Source: Streptomyces marispadix (GTDB lineage Bacteria; Actinomycetota; Actinomycetes; Streptomycetales; Streptomycetaceae). From it: 64,000 nt of DNA. The notes under the pieces were generated by a model. It saw only the letters and a program-made list of their open reading frames with translations, did no database searches and had not been told where the DNA came from. The position numbers and the translations under genes were made by a program. Location of the stretch: the NCBI RefSeq assembly GCF_022524345.1, contig NZ_JAKWJU010000002.1, positions 6,500,001 to 6,564,000 of the forward strand, given 5' to 3'. Shown here piece by piece: positions 9,392 through 17,741 of this stretch; position 1 is the stretch's first letter, and each line of letters opens with the position of its first letter.

Positions 9392-11551
9392 TCACCCCGC
9401 CCTCAACGCTCCGACCTCTCCGGTGCGTTTGAGCTTCTGCCAGCGCATGCGACCGCCGGTCGCGGCAGTGATGCAGGAGTGGATCAGCACGAGGTACATC
9501 AACTGCCGGTACACGATCTGCTGAAGCGGCAGCATCAGCAGATACCTGTACTTCTCCCGGTCCAGCCGGAACGCGTAGGCGGTGGACAACAGCTGCACGG
9601 CCAGGACGAGACCCCAGGCGGCGAGCGACTTCAGCGGATCGATGAAGATCGCCGCGTAGAGGGTGAAGAGGTCGATCAGCGGTGCGAGGAGCGGCGTGAG
9701 TATCTGGAAGAGGACGACCAGGGGCAGCCCCACCCGCCCGAAGCGTCCCGCCTGCCCCCGGTCGAAGACGGACCGGCGGTGCTTCCACAGCGCCTGCATG
9801 GTGCCGTAGCTCCAGCGGTAGCGCTGCCGCCACAACTCCCGCATGGAGCCCGGCGCTTCGGTCCACGCCACCGCGTGCTCGGCGTACACCACCCGCCAGC
9901 CCGCGCGTTGCAGGGCGATGGTGACGTCCGTGTCCTCGGCGAGCGTGTCCTCGCTCAAGCCGCCGGTGTCCGCCAGCGCCCGGCGGCGGAACGCCCCGAC
10001 GGCGCCCGGAATGGTGGGCATGCAGCGCAGCAGGTCGTACATGCGGCGGTCCAGGTTGAAGCCCGTCACGTACTCGATGTGCTGCCACGCCCCGATGACG
10101 GTTCTGCGGTTGCCGACCTTCGCGTTGCCCGCGACCGCGCCGACGGACGGGTCGGCGAAGGGCTGCACCAGGGTGCGGATCGTCTCCGGCTCGAAGACGG
10201 TGTCCCCGTCCATCATCACGACGATGCCCCAACGTGCGTGGGCGATCCCTCTGTTGAGGGCGGCGGCCTTGCCCGCGTTCCGCTGCCTCACCAGCCTGAC
10301 GTTGCGCAGGGCGAGCGCCTCGACGATCTCCGGGGTGCCGTCCGTCGAACCGTCGTCGACGACGATGATCTCGACCGGATGGGTGCTGCGGGCAAGAGAG
10401 GCGACGGTGCCCGCGATGCACTCCTTCTCGTTGTAAGCCGGGACGATCACGCTCACCGGCTCCACCACCTCCGTGCCCCAGCGGAAGCCGCGGCCGTTGC
10501 GCTGCCGGTGGTGGCGCCGGGCGAGGACGAGCATCAGCACGGAGCGGCCCAGCACCGCGAGACCGGCGACGGTGAGCCCGACGACCAGGGGCGGCATGGC
10601 GAACTCGGCGACGGCGGTCGCCGCGACGAGCGCCCTGCCCTGCCACAACGGGACTCCGGTGACCGGCCTGTGGGGGCTGGGCCGGCGGCTCGCGTCGCTG
10701 ACGGTGGTGAAGGTGTAGCCCCGTGCCTTCATCTTCTCGATGTACGACGCCAGCGCCGTCACCGTCTGGGTGCGGTCGCCGCCGGAGTCGTGGAAGAGCA
10801 CGGAGGCGCCTTTGGCGCCCTTCGGGGTGGCGTTCTGGACGATCTTCTCCACCCCGGGGTTCTGCCAGTCCTCGCTGTCGGTGTCCACGAAGGCGCTGGT
10901 GTAGCCGCGTGCGCCCAGCCGCCGGTAGACGGGCCAGCTGAAGTCGTCGATGGCGTCGGGCGTGGAGGAGTAAGGAGCCCTGAAGAGCGAGGTGTTGACG
11001 CCCGCGGCTCCGGCGAGGGCGAGCTGTGTCTGGGCCATCTCCCGCTCGACGCGGTCCGCGCTCTGGTACGAGAGGTCGACGTGGGTGAAGGTGTGGACGC
11101 CGATCTCGTTGCCTCCCTCGACGATGTCCCAGACCGCTCCCGGATAGCGTGCCGTCATCGATCCGACGACGAAGAACGTGCCCGGAACGTCGTACTTCTC
11201 CAGTACGGCGAGGATCTTCGGAGTCCACCGCGGATCGGGGCCGTCGTCGAAGGTCAGCGCGATGGTCTTGCGCGGGACGGGGCGGCTGCGTGCCTTGCCC
11301 TTGTTGATCCACACCGTGGACCCGCCGTTGAGGATGCGCTCCGGTACCTTCCCGGAGGGGGCGGCGTTCTCCCGCACCCGGTCGTCGTCCCCGAGTTCGG
11401 CGTTGAGATAGCCGTCGAAGAGCATCACGCCGACGAGTCCGAGCAGAGCCAGCAGCGCCACGACGGCGCGCGGTCCGAAGAAGGCGGGGCGGCGGGCCGC
11501 GGACAGCCGGCCGGGCTGTGCGTGCCGGGCCCGGGTGACGGTGGGGGCCAT
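9392..11551 (-). CDS. matB: Bifunctional polysaccharide deacetylase/glycosyltransferase (MatB-like)
   Basis: The 719-residue protein joins two enzymes. After one N-terminal membrane helix comes a NodB-type deacetylase (about residues 95-290) with LTFDDGPD, HTFTHVDLS and RAPYS metal and catalytic motifs. A hydrophobic segment leads into a processive family-2 glycosyltransferase with VDDGSTDGT, MDGDTVF, EDTDV and QRYRW (the QxxRW signature of processive synthases), then several C-terminal membrane helices. It would polymerise and deacetylate an N-acetylglucosamine-type polymer at the membrane. Streptomyces MatB has this fused layout and makes a PNAG-like extracellular polymer that controls pellet formation; the symbol rests on that architecture. 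The ATG at 11551 lies two bases after the stop of the small upstream gene, so the pair is surely co-transcribed. The frame is open upstream but overlaps that gene. Confidence 0.88.
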   Translation of the reverse strand: MAPTVTRARHAQPGRLSAARRPAFFGPRAVVALLALLGLVGVMLFDGYLNAELGDDDRVRENAAPSGKVPERILNGGSTVWINKGKARSRPVPRKTIALTFDDGPDPRWTPKILAVLEKYDVPGTFFVVGSMTARYPGAVWDIVEGGNEIGVHTFTHVDLSYQSADRVEREMAQTQLALAGAAGVNTSLFRAPYSSTPDAIDDFSWPVYRRLGARGYTSAFVDTDSEDWQNPGVEKIVQNATPKGAKGASVLFHDSGGDRTQTVTALASYIEKMKARGYTFTTVSDASRRPSPHRPVTGVPLWQGRALVAATAVAEFAMPPLVVGLTVAGLAVLGRSVLMLVLARRHHRQRNGRGFRWGTEVVEPVSVIVPAYNEKECIAGTVASLARSTHPVEIIVVDDGSTDGTPEIVEALALRNVRLVRQRNAGKAAALNRGIAHARWGIVVMMDGDTVFEPETIRTLVQPFADPSVGAVAGNAKVGNRRTVIGAWQHIEYVTGFNLDRRMYDLLRCMPTIPGAVGAFRRRALADTGGLSEDTLAEDTDVTIALQRAGWRVVYAEHAVAWTEAPGSMRELWRQRYRWSYGTMQALWKHRRSVFDRGQAGRFGRVGLPLVVLFQILTPLLAPLIDLFTLYAAIFIDPLKSLAAWGLVLAVQLLSTAYAFRLDREKYRYLLMLPLQQIVYRQLMYLVLIHSCITAATGGRMRWQKLKRTGEVGALRAG

Positions 11552-11553
11552 GC

Positions 11554-12042
11554 TCAGCGGCCTTCGGCCGAGGACCGGGCGGAGCGTGAAAGCGGCGCTC
11601 CGGAGGGGCTGTCGAGCGTCTTCTGGAACGGCTTTCTGGCGCACTGCTTCCCGGGGTGCTTCCGGTGGCCCTGGTGGTTCCGGTCGCCGGGGCGGTTCCT
11701 GCACTTCTTGCCGCAGTGTTTGCGGCACGGCTTCGCCGACTGCCTCTCCGAGGACGAACCGGCCGGGCGCGCACCGTCGCCGCCCGGCTCGGACGCGGAG
11801 CCCGCGTTCCCGAAGGGGGAGAGCTGAGCAGGAGCGAGCGACGGGCCTCCGACGAAGGCCACGCCGACCATCCCCGCGTACACGAGGACGGCGGCTGCGA
11901 AGACCATCCCGGCCCGGCGCAGCAGCAGGGCACGGCGGCCGGTCGAGTCCACGAAGACGGCGGCCGCCGGGTCCCCGTCGTGGTCCGGATTCCCTTGCCG
12001 TCCACGGTCGTCGGCGAATGCATGGGTGGGGGAGAGACTCAT
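11554..12042 (-). CDS. Small membrane-anchored protein with His/Lys/Cys-rich tail
   Basis: The 162-residue protein has about 40 hydrophilic residues, one transmembrane helix (near residues 45-68, from MVFAAAVLVY) and an outward low-complexity domain. The tail has basic, Cys- and His-containing runs such as KPCRKHCGKKCRNRPGD, with four cysteines close together. I recognise no domain. It ends two bases before the MatB-like gene, so it probably works with it; a MatA-like partner role is possible but rests only on position. The ATG at 12042 has a weak CAGGGTG upstream. The Cys/His cluster could bind metal or form disulfides outside the cell. Confidence 0.7.
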   Translation of the reverse strand: MSLSPTHAFADDRGRQGNPDHDGDPAAAVFVDSTGRRALLLRRAGMVFAAAVLVYAGMVGVAFVGGPSLAPAQLSPFGNAGSASEPGGDGARPAGSSSERQSAKPCRKHCGKKCRNRPGDRNHQGHRKHPGKQCARKPFQKTLDSPSGAPLSRSARSSAEGR

Positions 12043-12211
12043 GCGCGCACACCCTGGAGACCGTTCTTGTGATTTCTCTGTGGGTTCGTCAGACGGCTCA
12101 CAGAAGTGTCATGGACGGCGCGGGACGAGCACGCGGCCGTGCCCCCGCCGGGTTTCGTGAGCATCCGTTCACACGCGTGTGCCCACATCATTTCTGGGGA
12201 GATGACCGCCC

Positions 12212-13519
12212 ATGACGCAGCCCACCGATGCCCCCGGGCCCGCGAAGGCAGCCGGCGAGGCCCCGCCGATGCGCCCGGGCCGCCAACTGCTCGCCGCCTC
12301 CGTAGGCAACGCCGTCGAGTGGTACGACTGGCTCGCCTACACCTTCCTCGCCACCTTCATCGCCGACGAGATCTTCCCCGCGAGCGCGGACGACTCCCTC
12401 GTCCCGCTGCTGTCGACGTTCGCCGTCTTCGCCGTCGGCTTCTTCATGCGGCCCATCGGGGGGCTTCTGCTGGGGGCCATCGCCGACCGCCGTGGACGCC
12501 GTGCCGCGCTGACGGCCACCATCCTGCTGATGGGCGGCAGCAGCCTCCTGCTGGCGCTCACCCCGACCTACGCCGCGGCCGGACTGCTCGGCCCGGTCGT
12601 GCTCGTGGTCGCACGGCTGCTCCAAGGGCTCTCCGTGGGGGGCGAGTTCGCCGCCGCCACCACCTTCCTCGTGGAGTCCGCGGGGCCGGGGCGGCGCGGG
12701 CTGTTCTCCAGCTTCCAGTACGTCTCCACCACCGTCGGGCAGCTCATCGCCTCCGGTGTCACCGCGCTGCTCGTCGCCCGCGTCGACGACGCCGCGATGC
12801 ACCAGTGGGGCTGGCGCGCGGCGTTCGTGCTCGGTGCGGTGCTCAGCCTCGTCGGTTTCTGGATCAGGCGCAGCTCGCAGGAGACCCGCAGCGCCGAGCA
12901 GCAGGCGGCGCCCCGGCCCAAGCTGTTCGAAGCGCTGCGCACCCACCCGAGGGAGTCGCTGCTGATCTGCGGCATCACCACGGGCGCCACCATCGCCTAC
13001 TACACCTGGACCTCGTATCTGCCGACGTACGCACAGGTCAACGTCGGCTTCGACAAAGGCGATTCACTGCTGATCGGCACCGTGTCGCTGGCGTTCTTCG
13101 CGCTGCTGCAACCGCTGGGCGGCATGCTCTCCGACCGCGTCGGACGCAAGCCGCTGCTGCTGACGTTCTCCGTGGGCTTCGCCGTGCTGTGCGTGCCGCT
13201 GCTGAACTCGATCACCGACTCGTTCGCCTCGCTGCTGCTCGTGCAGTGCGCGGGCATGATCCTGCTGACCGGCTACACATCCGTCGCCGCCGCGGTCAAC
13301 GCCGAGGTCTTCCCCGCGCGTGTACGGGCCTCCGGCATCGGGTTCCCGTACTCGGCGACGGTCGCCCTCTTCGGCGGCACCGCCCCCTACATGGGCACTC
13401 TGTTCAAGGAGTTGGGCCGCCCCGGCGCCTTCCCCTGGTATGTGGCGGCGCTGTGCCTGATCTCCGCCCTGGTGTATCTGAAGCTGCCGGAGGGAGCGAA
13501 GAAGCCGCTGGAGCGGTAG
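12212..13519 (+). CDS. MFS transporter, metabolite:H+ symporter (MHS) type
   Basis: A 435-residue protein with twelve predicted membrane helices. The N-terminal motif GNAVEWYDWLAYTF and the loop sequence RPIGGLLLGAIADRRGRR are typical of the MHS branch (alpha-ketoglutarate, citrate, shikimate and proline/betaine permeases), and SDRVGRK repeats the loop signature in the second half. It probably imports an organic acid or zwitterion with protons. The start follows GGGGAG at a somewhat long distance. It diverges from the polysaccharide pair across a 169-base intergenic region that must hold both promoters. Substrate not assignable. Confidence 0.9.
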   Translation: MTQPTDAPGPAKAAGEAPPMRPGRQLLAASVGNAVEWYDWLAYTFLATFIADEIFPASADDSLVPLLSTFAVFAVGFFMRPIGGLLLGAIADRRGRRAALTATILLMGGSSLLLALTPTYAAAGLLGPVVLVVARLLQGLSVGGEFAAATTFLVESAGPGRRGLFSSFQYVSTTVGQLIASGVTALLVARVDDAAMHQWGWRAAFVLGAVLSLVGFWIRRSSQETRSAEQQAAPRPKLFEALRTHPRESLLICGITTGATIAYYTWTSYLPTYAQVNVGFDKGDSLLIGTVSLAFFALLQPLGGMLSDRVGRKPLLLTFSVGFAVLCVPLLNSITDSFASLLLVQCAGMILLTGYTSVAAAVNAEVFPARVRASGIGFPYSATVALFGGTAPYMGTLFKELGRPGAFPWYVAALCLISALVYLKLPEGAKKPLER

Positions 13520-13631
13520 CTCGACCCCGCACCGCGGGAACCCTGCCGCCCCCAACACCCTTCGCCTCGGCGCCCATTCGTGCCGGGCCGAATCTCTGCC
13601 ACTTTCGCGGTTCCGGTGCTGCCATGCCCGT

Positions 13632-14369
13632 ATGACCTCCTTCAACCGAGACGGACACGCGGGCACCGGCCCCGGCGAATTCACCCCCGACGGCTGCTCC
13701 GTCGACCTGTACGCCCGACTGCCCGGCAACGGCGAGGCGGAGATCGTCGCCGCCGCGCTGCCGCCGGGCGCCACGCTGCTCGAACTGGGCGCAGGCGCGG
13801 GCCGGATGACCAGGCCGCTGGTGGCGGCCGGGCTTCAGGTGACGGCCGTGGACGAGTCCGAGGGGATGCTCGCTCATGTGCGTCCCGTCGCGCCGGCCGT
13901 GCGAGCGCCCATCGAAGACCTCGATCTGGGGCGCCGGTTCGACGCCGTGCTGCTCGCCTCGTTCCTCGTCAACACCGCCGACGACGCGCATCGCGCCCGG
14001 CTGCTGCGTACCTGCGTCCGGCACACCTCACCCGGCGGGCACGTCCTCATCCAGCGGGAGCGCGACGGACTGCACGACAGCCTTGAGCCCGGGTCGAGTT
14101 GGAGCCGCGGCGAGCTGACCGTCACCGTCGTCTCCCTCGAACCGGCGGGCGACGGCGCGTCCCGTACGTGCCTCGCATACGACTTCGGGGGAGCACGCTG
14201 GACTCAGACGTTCTACTCCCGGAACCTTCCCCGGCCGCGCTTCGAGGCGGCGCTCGCGGAGGCCGGACTCGCCGTGGACTCCTATCTCACCGACGACCGC
14301 ACCTGGGTGCGCGCCCGCGTCGAGCGTGATCCCGCCTCTCCCACTCCCGCTTCCTCCCCTGCTTCCTGA
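13632..14369 (+). CDS. SAM-dependent class I methyltransferase
   Basis: The 245-residue protein has the Rossmann SAM-binding motif I, LLELGAGAGRMTRPL (near residues 47-61), an acidic residue at the end of strand 2 (VTAVDES) and the post-motif region FDAVLLASFLVN, all typical of class I methyltransferases. There is no signal peptide or membrane segment. The substrate is unknown and the neighbours give no clue: it lies 112 bases after the MHS transporter and before the amino-acid permease operon. The ATG gives a sensible N terminus (MTSFNRDG) but has no strong ribosome-binding site. Confidence 0.85.
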   Translation: MTSFNRDGHAGTGPGEFTPDGCSVDLYARLPGNGEAEIVAAALPPGATLLELGAGAGRMTRPLVAAGLQVTAVDESEGMLAHVRPVAPAVRAPIEDLDLGRRFDAVLLASFLVNTADDAHRARLLRTCVRHTSPGGHVLIQRERDGLHDSLEPGSSWSRGELTVTVVSLEPAGDGASRTCLAYDFGGARWTQTFYSRNLPRPRFEAALAEAGLAVDSYLTDDRTWVRARVERDPASPTPASSPAS

Positions 14370-14446
14370 ACGCACCCCGCGACCCCCCCCGGCCCGGGGC
14401 GCCGCCCCGACCCAACCCGTGATCCCGCCACCCCGCGCCCCTCCCG

Positions 14447-14509
14447 CTGAACGATTCGCCGCGCAGCGCCCCGTTCGCGCAACGGATCGCCGCGCACGCG
14501 CAAGGGTCC
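14447..14509 (+). promoter_or_regulatory. Three operator-like repeats upstream of the permease-lrp operon
   Basis: Three related 11-mers lie here: CTGAACGATTC (14447), CGCAACGGATC (14478) and CGCAAGGGTCC (14499), with starts 31 and 21 bases apart, close to whole helical turns. The first two sit in a longer direct repeat, ACGATTCGCCGCGCA (14451) and ACGGATCGCCGCGCA (14482). The same motif with almost the same spacing occurs before the amidase gene at 16593-16656. I infer a binding region for the Lrp/AsnC protein encoded in this operon. Confidence 0.55.
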
Positions 14510-14583
14510 CCCGTTACCGGCCGTCGGCCACGGCTCGTAGGGTCTTGCGCCGTAGCTGATCGACAAGCGAGGAGGCCGCTGCC

Positions 14584-16092
14584 GTGTTGGACCGGGACAC
14601 AGGCCCGCACATCCAGAAGACCCCGGACGTGCGGACGGGCGGCGCCGCGCGGCTGATGCGCCGCAAGCCCGTGGAACTGCTCGTCGCCGAGGGCGGCCAC
14701 GGCGAGGGCGGAGAGCTGCGGCGCAGCCTCGGGCTGTGGCAGCTCACGATGATCAGCATCGGCGCGACCCTGGGCACCGGCATCTTCGTCGTCCTGGGCG
14801 AGGCCGTCCCGGACGCGGGCCCGGCGGTGGTCGTCTCGTTCATCATCGCCGGGCTGACGGCCCTCTTCTCCGCGCTCTCCTACGCGGAGCTGGCGGGCAC
14901 GATCCCCGTCGCCGGCTCCTCCTACTCCTACGCATACGCCACGATGGGCGAGTTGGTCGCCTGGGTGTGCGGCTGGTGCCTGCTGCTGGAGTACGGGGTG
15001 TCGGTGGCGGCAGTCGCCGTCGGCTGGGGCCAGTACATCGACGAGCTGCTGCACGGCACGCTCGGCGTGACACTGCCGCAGGCGCTCTCGGCGCCGCCCG
15101 GCGACGGCGGGCTCTTCAACGTGCCGGCGCTGCTCGTCGTGGTGCTGGCCATGGCGTTCCTGCTCGGCGGCGCCAGGGAGAGCGCACGGGCCAACACCGT
15201 CATGGTCGCGGTGAAGGTCGTGGCGCTGCTGCTCTTCTGCGCCGTCGCCGCCACCGGGGTGCGCGCGGGCAACTACCAGCCCTTCATGCCGCTGGGCATG
15301 GCCGGAGTGAGCGCCGCAGGCGCCACCCTGTTCTTCTCGTACATCGGCTTCGACGCCGCGTCCACGGCCGGGGAGGAGGCGAAGGACCCGCAGCGCGACC
15401 TGCCCCGCGCCATCCTTCTCTCGCTCGTACTGGTCACCGCGCTGTACTGCCTGGTCGCGGCCGTCGCCGTCGGCGCCACGCCCTGGCAGCACTTCGAGGG
15501 CAGCGAGGCGGCGCTCTCCGGCATCCTGCACAGCGTCACCGGGCAGGGCTTCTGGCCGACGCTGCTCGCCTTCGGCGCGGTCGTCGCCATCGCCTCCGTC
15601 GTGCTGACGGTCCTCTACGGGCAGACCCGCATCCTCTTCGCGATGTCACGCGACGGCCTGGTGCCCTCCGTCTTCTCCAAGGTCGACCCGCGCAGCGGCA
15701 GCCCCCGCGCCAACACCGTGATCGTCTCCGCGTTCTGCGGACTCCTCGCCGCGGCCGTGCCGTTGGGGCGCCTCGCGGACGCCACCAGCATCGGCACGCT
15801 CTTCGCGTTCGGCCTCGTCAACGTCGCGGTGATCGTGCTGCGGCGTACGCGCCCGGACATGAGGCGTACCTTCCGGGTGCCTCTCTCGCCGCTCTTCCCG
15901 CTGGCCGGGCTGGGGCTGTGCCTGTGGATGATGTTCTCCCTGGACGCCGTCACCTGGCAGGTGTTCGGGCTCTGGATGGCCGTGGGCGCTGTGGTGTACT
16001 TCGGCTACGGAATGCGGCGCTCGCGCCTTCGGACCGCGCCGGACGGCACGGCTGCGGCGGCCGGGCCGAAGTCCGCCAGCACGGAGGAGTGA
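14584..16092 (+). CDS. APC-family amino acid permease (cationic amino acid transporter type)
   Basis: This 502-residue protein has about twelve to fourteen hydrophobic segments. The first helix, MISIGATLGTGIFVVLGEA, carries the glycine-rich APC substrate-binding motif, and SYIGFDAASTAGEEAKDPQRD is typical of the cationic amino acid transporter branch. It should import an amino acid across the cytoplasmic membrane. The GTG at 14584 is placed eight bases after GAGGAGG. An Lrp/AsnC regulator follows after ten bases and a nitrilase plus amino-acid oxidase unit lies downstream, so it probably supplies the amino acid those enzymes degrade. That substrate may be aromatic despite the cationic-transporter similarity, because family resemblance does not fix specificity. 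The repeats at 14447-14509 are its likely control region. Confidence 0.92.
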   Translation: MLDRDTGPHIQKTPDVRTGGAARLMRRKPVELLVAEGGHGEGGELRRSLGLWQLTMISIGATLGTGIFVVLGEAVPDAGPAVVVSFIIAGLTALFSALSYAELAGTIPVAGSSYSYAYATMGELVAWVCGWCLLLEYGVSVAAVAVGWGQYIDELLHGTLGVTLPQALSAPPGDGGLFNVPALLVVVLAMAFLLGGARESARANTVMVAVKVVALLLFCAVAATGVRAGNYQPFMPLGMAGVSAAGATLFFSYIGFDAASTAGEEAKDPQRDLPRAILLSLVLVTALYCLVAAVAVGATPWQHFEGSEAALSGILHSVTGQGFWPTLLAFGAVVAIASVVLTVLYGQTRILFAMSRDGLVPSVFSKVDPRSGSPRANTVIVSAFCGLLAAAVPLGRLADATSIGTLFAFGLVNVAVIVLRRTRPDMRRTFRVPLSPLFPLAGLGLCLWMMFSLDAVTWQVFGLWMAVGAVVYFGYGMRRSRLRTAPDGTAAAAGPKSASTEE

Positions 16093-16102
16093 CCGGCACG
16101 CA

Positions 16103-16558
16103 GTGACCCTCGACGAACTCGACGAACGCATCGTCCACGAACTCTCCCAGGACGCCCGGCGCTCCTACGCCGAGATCGGCGCCGAGGTCGGCCTGTCCGC
16201 GCCCGCCGTCAAGCGCCGCGTGGACAGGCTGCGCGCCGAGGGCGTAGTCACCGGGTTCACCGTGCGGGTGGACCCGGCGGCGCTCGGCTGGCAGACCGAG
16301 GGATACATCGAGATGTACTGCCGCTCGAAGACCGGGCCCGAGGACATCCGCCGCGCCCTCGCCCGCTATCCGGAGGTGGCCTCCGCGTCCACGGTCACCG
16401 GCGAGGCCGACGCGATGGTGCAGGTCTTCGCCTCAGACATGCGCCACTTCGAGCAGGTGCTGGAACGCATCGCGGGCGAACCCTTCGTGGAACGCACGAA
16501 GTCGGTGCTTGTGCTCTCGCCGCTGCTGCGCCGCTACACGTCGGGCGCGCCACGCTGA
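16103..16558 (+). CDS. Lrp/AsnC-family transcriptional regulator
   Basis: A 151-residue protein with an N-terminal winged HTH (LDERIVHELSQDARRSYAEIG, then LSAPAVKRRVDRLRAEGVVTGF) and a C-terminal RAM effector domain (about residues 65-145, with VTGEADAMVQVFA). These regulators bind an amino acid and form octamers that wrap DNA through sites spaced by helical turns. It begins with GTG ten bases after the permease, so the two form one operon. The repeats before both the permease and the amidase fit such a protein. It probably senses the amino acid handled by the neighbouring enzymes. Confidence 0.93.
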   Translation: MTLDELDERIVHELSQDARRSYAEIGAEVGLSAPAVKRRVDRLRAEGVVTGFTVRVDPAALGWQTEGYIEMYCRSKTGPEDIRRALARYPEVASASTVTGEADAMVQVFASDMRHFEQVLERIAGEPFVERTKSVLVLSPLLRRYTSGAPR

Positions 16559-16592
16559 CGTACTGAGCGCGGCGCGGTCCCGGCTGCTTCCG

Positions 16593-16656
16593 CGCAACGA
16601 ATCTCCGTACAGGTTCGTATCCACGCAACGGAACGCTGCCGGATGCGCAATGGATC
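16593..16656 (+). promoter_or_regulatory. Three operator-like repeats upstream of the amidase-oxidase unit
   Basis: CGCAACGAATC (16593), CGCAACGGAAC (16624) and CGCAATGGATC (16646) match CGCAAYGRAWC and are 31 and 22 bases apart, almost the same layout as before the permease. The last lies 141 bases before the amidase start. Binding by the adjacent Lrp/AsnC protein is inferred from shared motif and spacing. Confidence 0.6.
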
Positions 16657-16796
16657 AGTCTTGCCGCCCGTCGCTTTGCGGCCGTACCTTCGAAGTGTTC
16701 CCTTGCACGTCCGTATGAGTACGAGCACGAGCGCCCAGGACGGGGCCCGCGCCCCGTCCCCGCCGCCATACGCCCCGACACAGCCCTTGAGGTCCC

Positions 16797-17600
16797 ATGC
16801 CGTCGCTGCGCCTCGCCCTACGACAGGGCCCCGCCGGTGCGCCCCGCACCGTGGAGGACGGTCTCGCCGCGCTGGAGTGCGCAGCCCGCGAGGCCGCCGC
16901 CGGGGGCGCACGGCTGCTCGTCACTCCCGAACTGTCCCTGACCGGCTACGACCCCTCGGGCGGGATCTGCGCCCGCGCCGAGCCCGCCGACGGCCCGTCC
17001 GCCCGCGCGGTCGCACGCATCGCTGCCGCACACGGCGTCGCAGTCGTCTACGGCTATCCCGAACTCGACCCCAGCACAGGGGAGTTGTACAACTCCGCCG
17101 CCCTCGTCGGACCGGACGGCACCCACCTCGCGGACTACCGGAAGACACATCTCTACGGCGACTACGAGAAGCGCCGCTTCACCCCCGGAGAACGGCTCGT
17201 CGTACAGGCCGAAGTGGACGGCGTCCGCGTCGGATTGCTCGTCTGCTACGACGTGGAGTTCCCCGAGGCCGTACGCGCCCACGCACTCGCGGGCACCGAA
17301 CTGCTCGTGGTGCCCACGGCGTTGATGCGTCCGTACGACATCGTCGCGGAAACCCTCGTACCTGCCCGTGCATGGGAGAACCAGCTCTATGTGGCGTACG
17401 CCGACCGCACCGGCCGCGAGGGGGAGTTCGACTTCGCCGGGCTGAGCGCTCTCGCCGCCCCCGACGGCAGTGTGCCGCTGCGGGCCGGACGCGACGCGGC
17501 GCTGCTCCTCGGCGAAGCCGACACGGATCTGCTGCACAAGTCACGTACGCAGAACGGCTATCTCGACGACCGGCGGCCCGAGCTGTACGCGACCGGCTGA
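16797..17600 (+). CDS. Nitrilase-superfamily carbon-nitrogen hydrolase (amidase)
   Basis: A 267-residue protein with the complete nitrilase triad: Glu in TPELSLTGYD (near residue 45), Lys in YRKTHLYGDYE (near 117) and nucleophile Cys in VCYDVEFPE (near 151). Its length and YDVEFPE context fit amidases and N-carbamoyl hydrolases rather than true nitrilases. It is followed after 141 bases by a flavin monooxygenase/oxidase of the family that turns an aromatic amino acid into the corresponding amide, so it may hydrolyse that amide to acid and ammonia. This parallels the two-step indole-3-acetamide route, except that the hydrolase there is an amidase-signature enzyme. The operator-like repeats upstream link it to the Lrp/AsnC regulator. 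Confidence 0.9.
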   Translation: MPSLRLALRQGPAGAPRTVEDGLAALECAAREAAAGGARLLVTPELSLTGYDPSGGICARAEPADGPSARAVARIAAAHGVAVVYGYPELDPSTGELYNSAALVGPDGTHLADYRKTHLYGDYEKRRFTPGERLVVQAEVDGVRVGLLVCYDVEFPEAVRAHALAGTELLVVPTALMRPYDIVAETLVPARAWENQLYVAYADRTGREGEFDFAGLSALAAPDGSVPLRAGRDAALLLGEADTDLLHKSRTQNGYLDDRRPELYATG

Positions 17601-17741
17601 ACGCAGCCGACTGAACTCACCGGCGGCCGACGGGACTTCACTCCCGTCTTCACTGCCCAGACCCAACCTCCCCCAGCCACCACGCGCAACGCGCCCGCCT
17701 GCGCTCGCGCGCCCCCGACCCCGGAGAGGAGTACTGCGCCG

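Noticed and set aside
11552..12052. N-terminal extension of the MatB-like protein up to 12052
   Set aside because: It overlaps the small membrane-protein gene in another frame and is Arg/Pro-rich; the internal ATG at 11551 fits the family.
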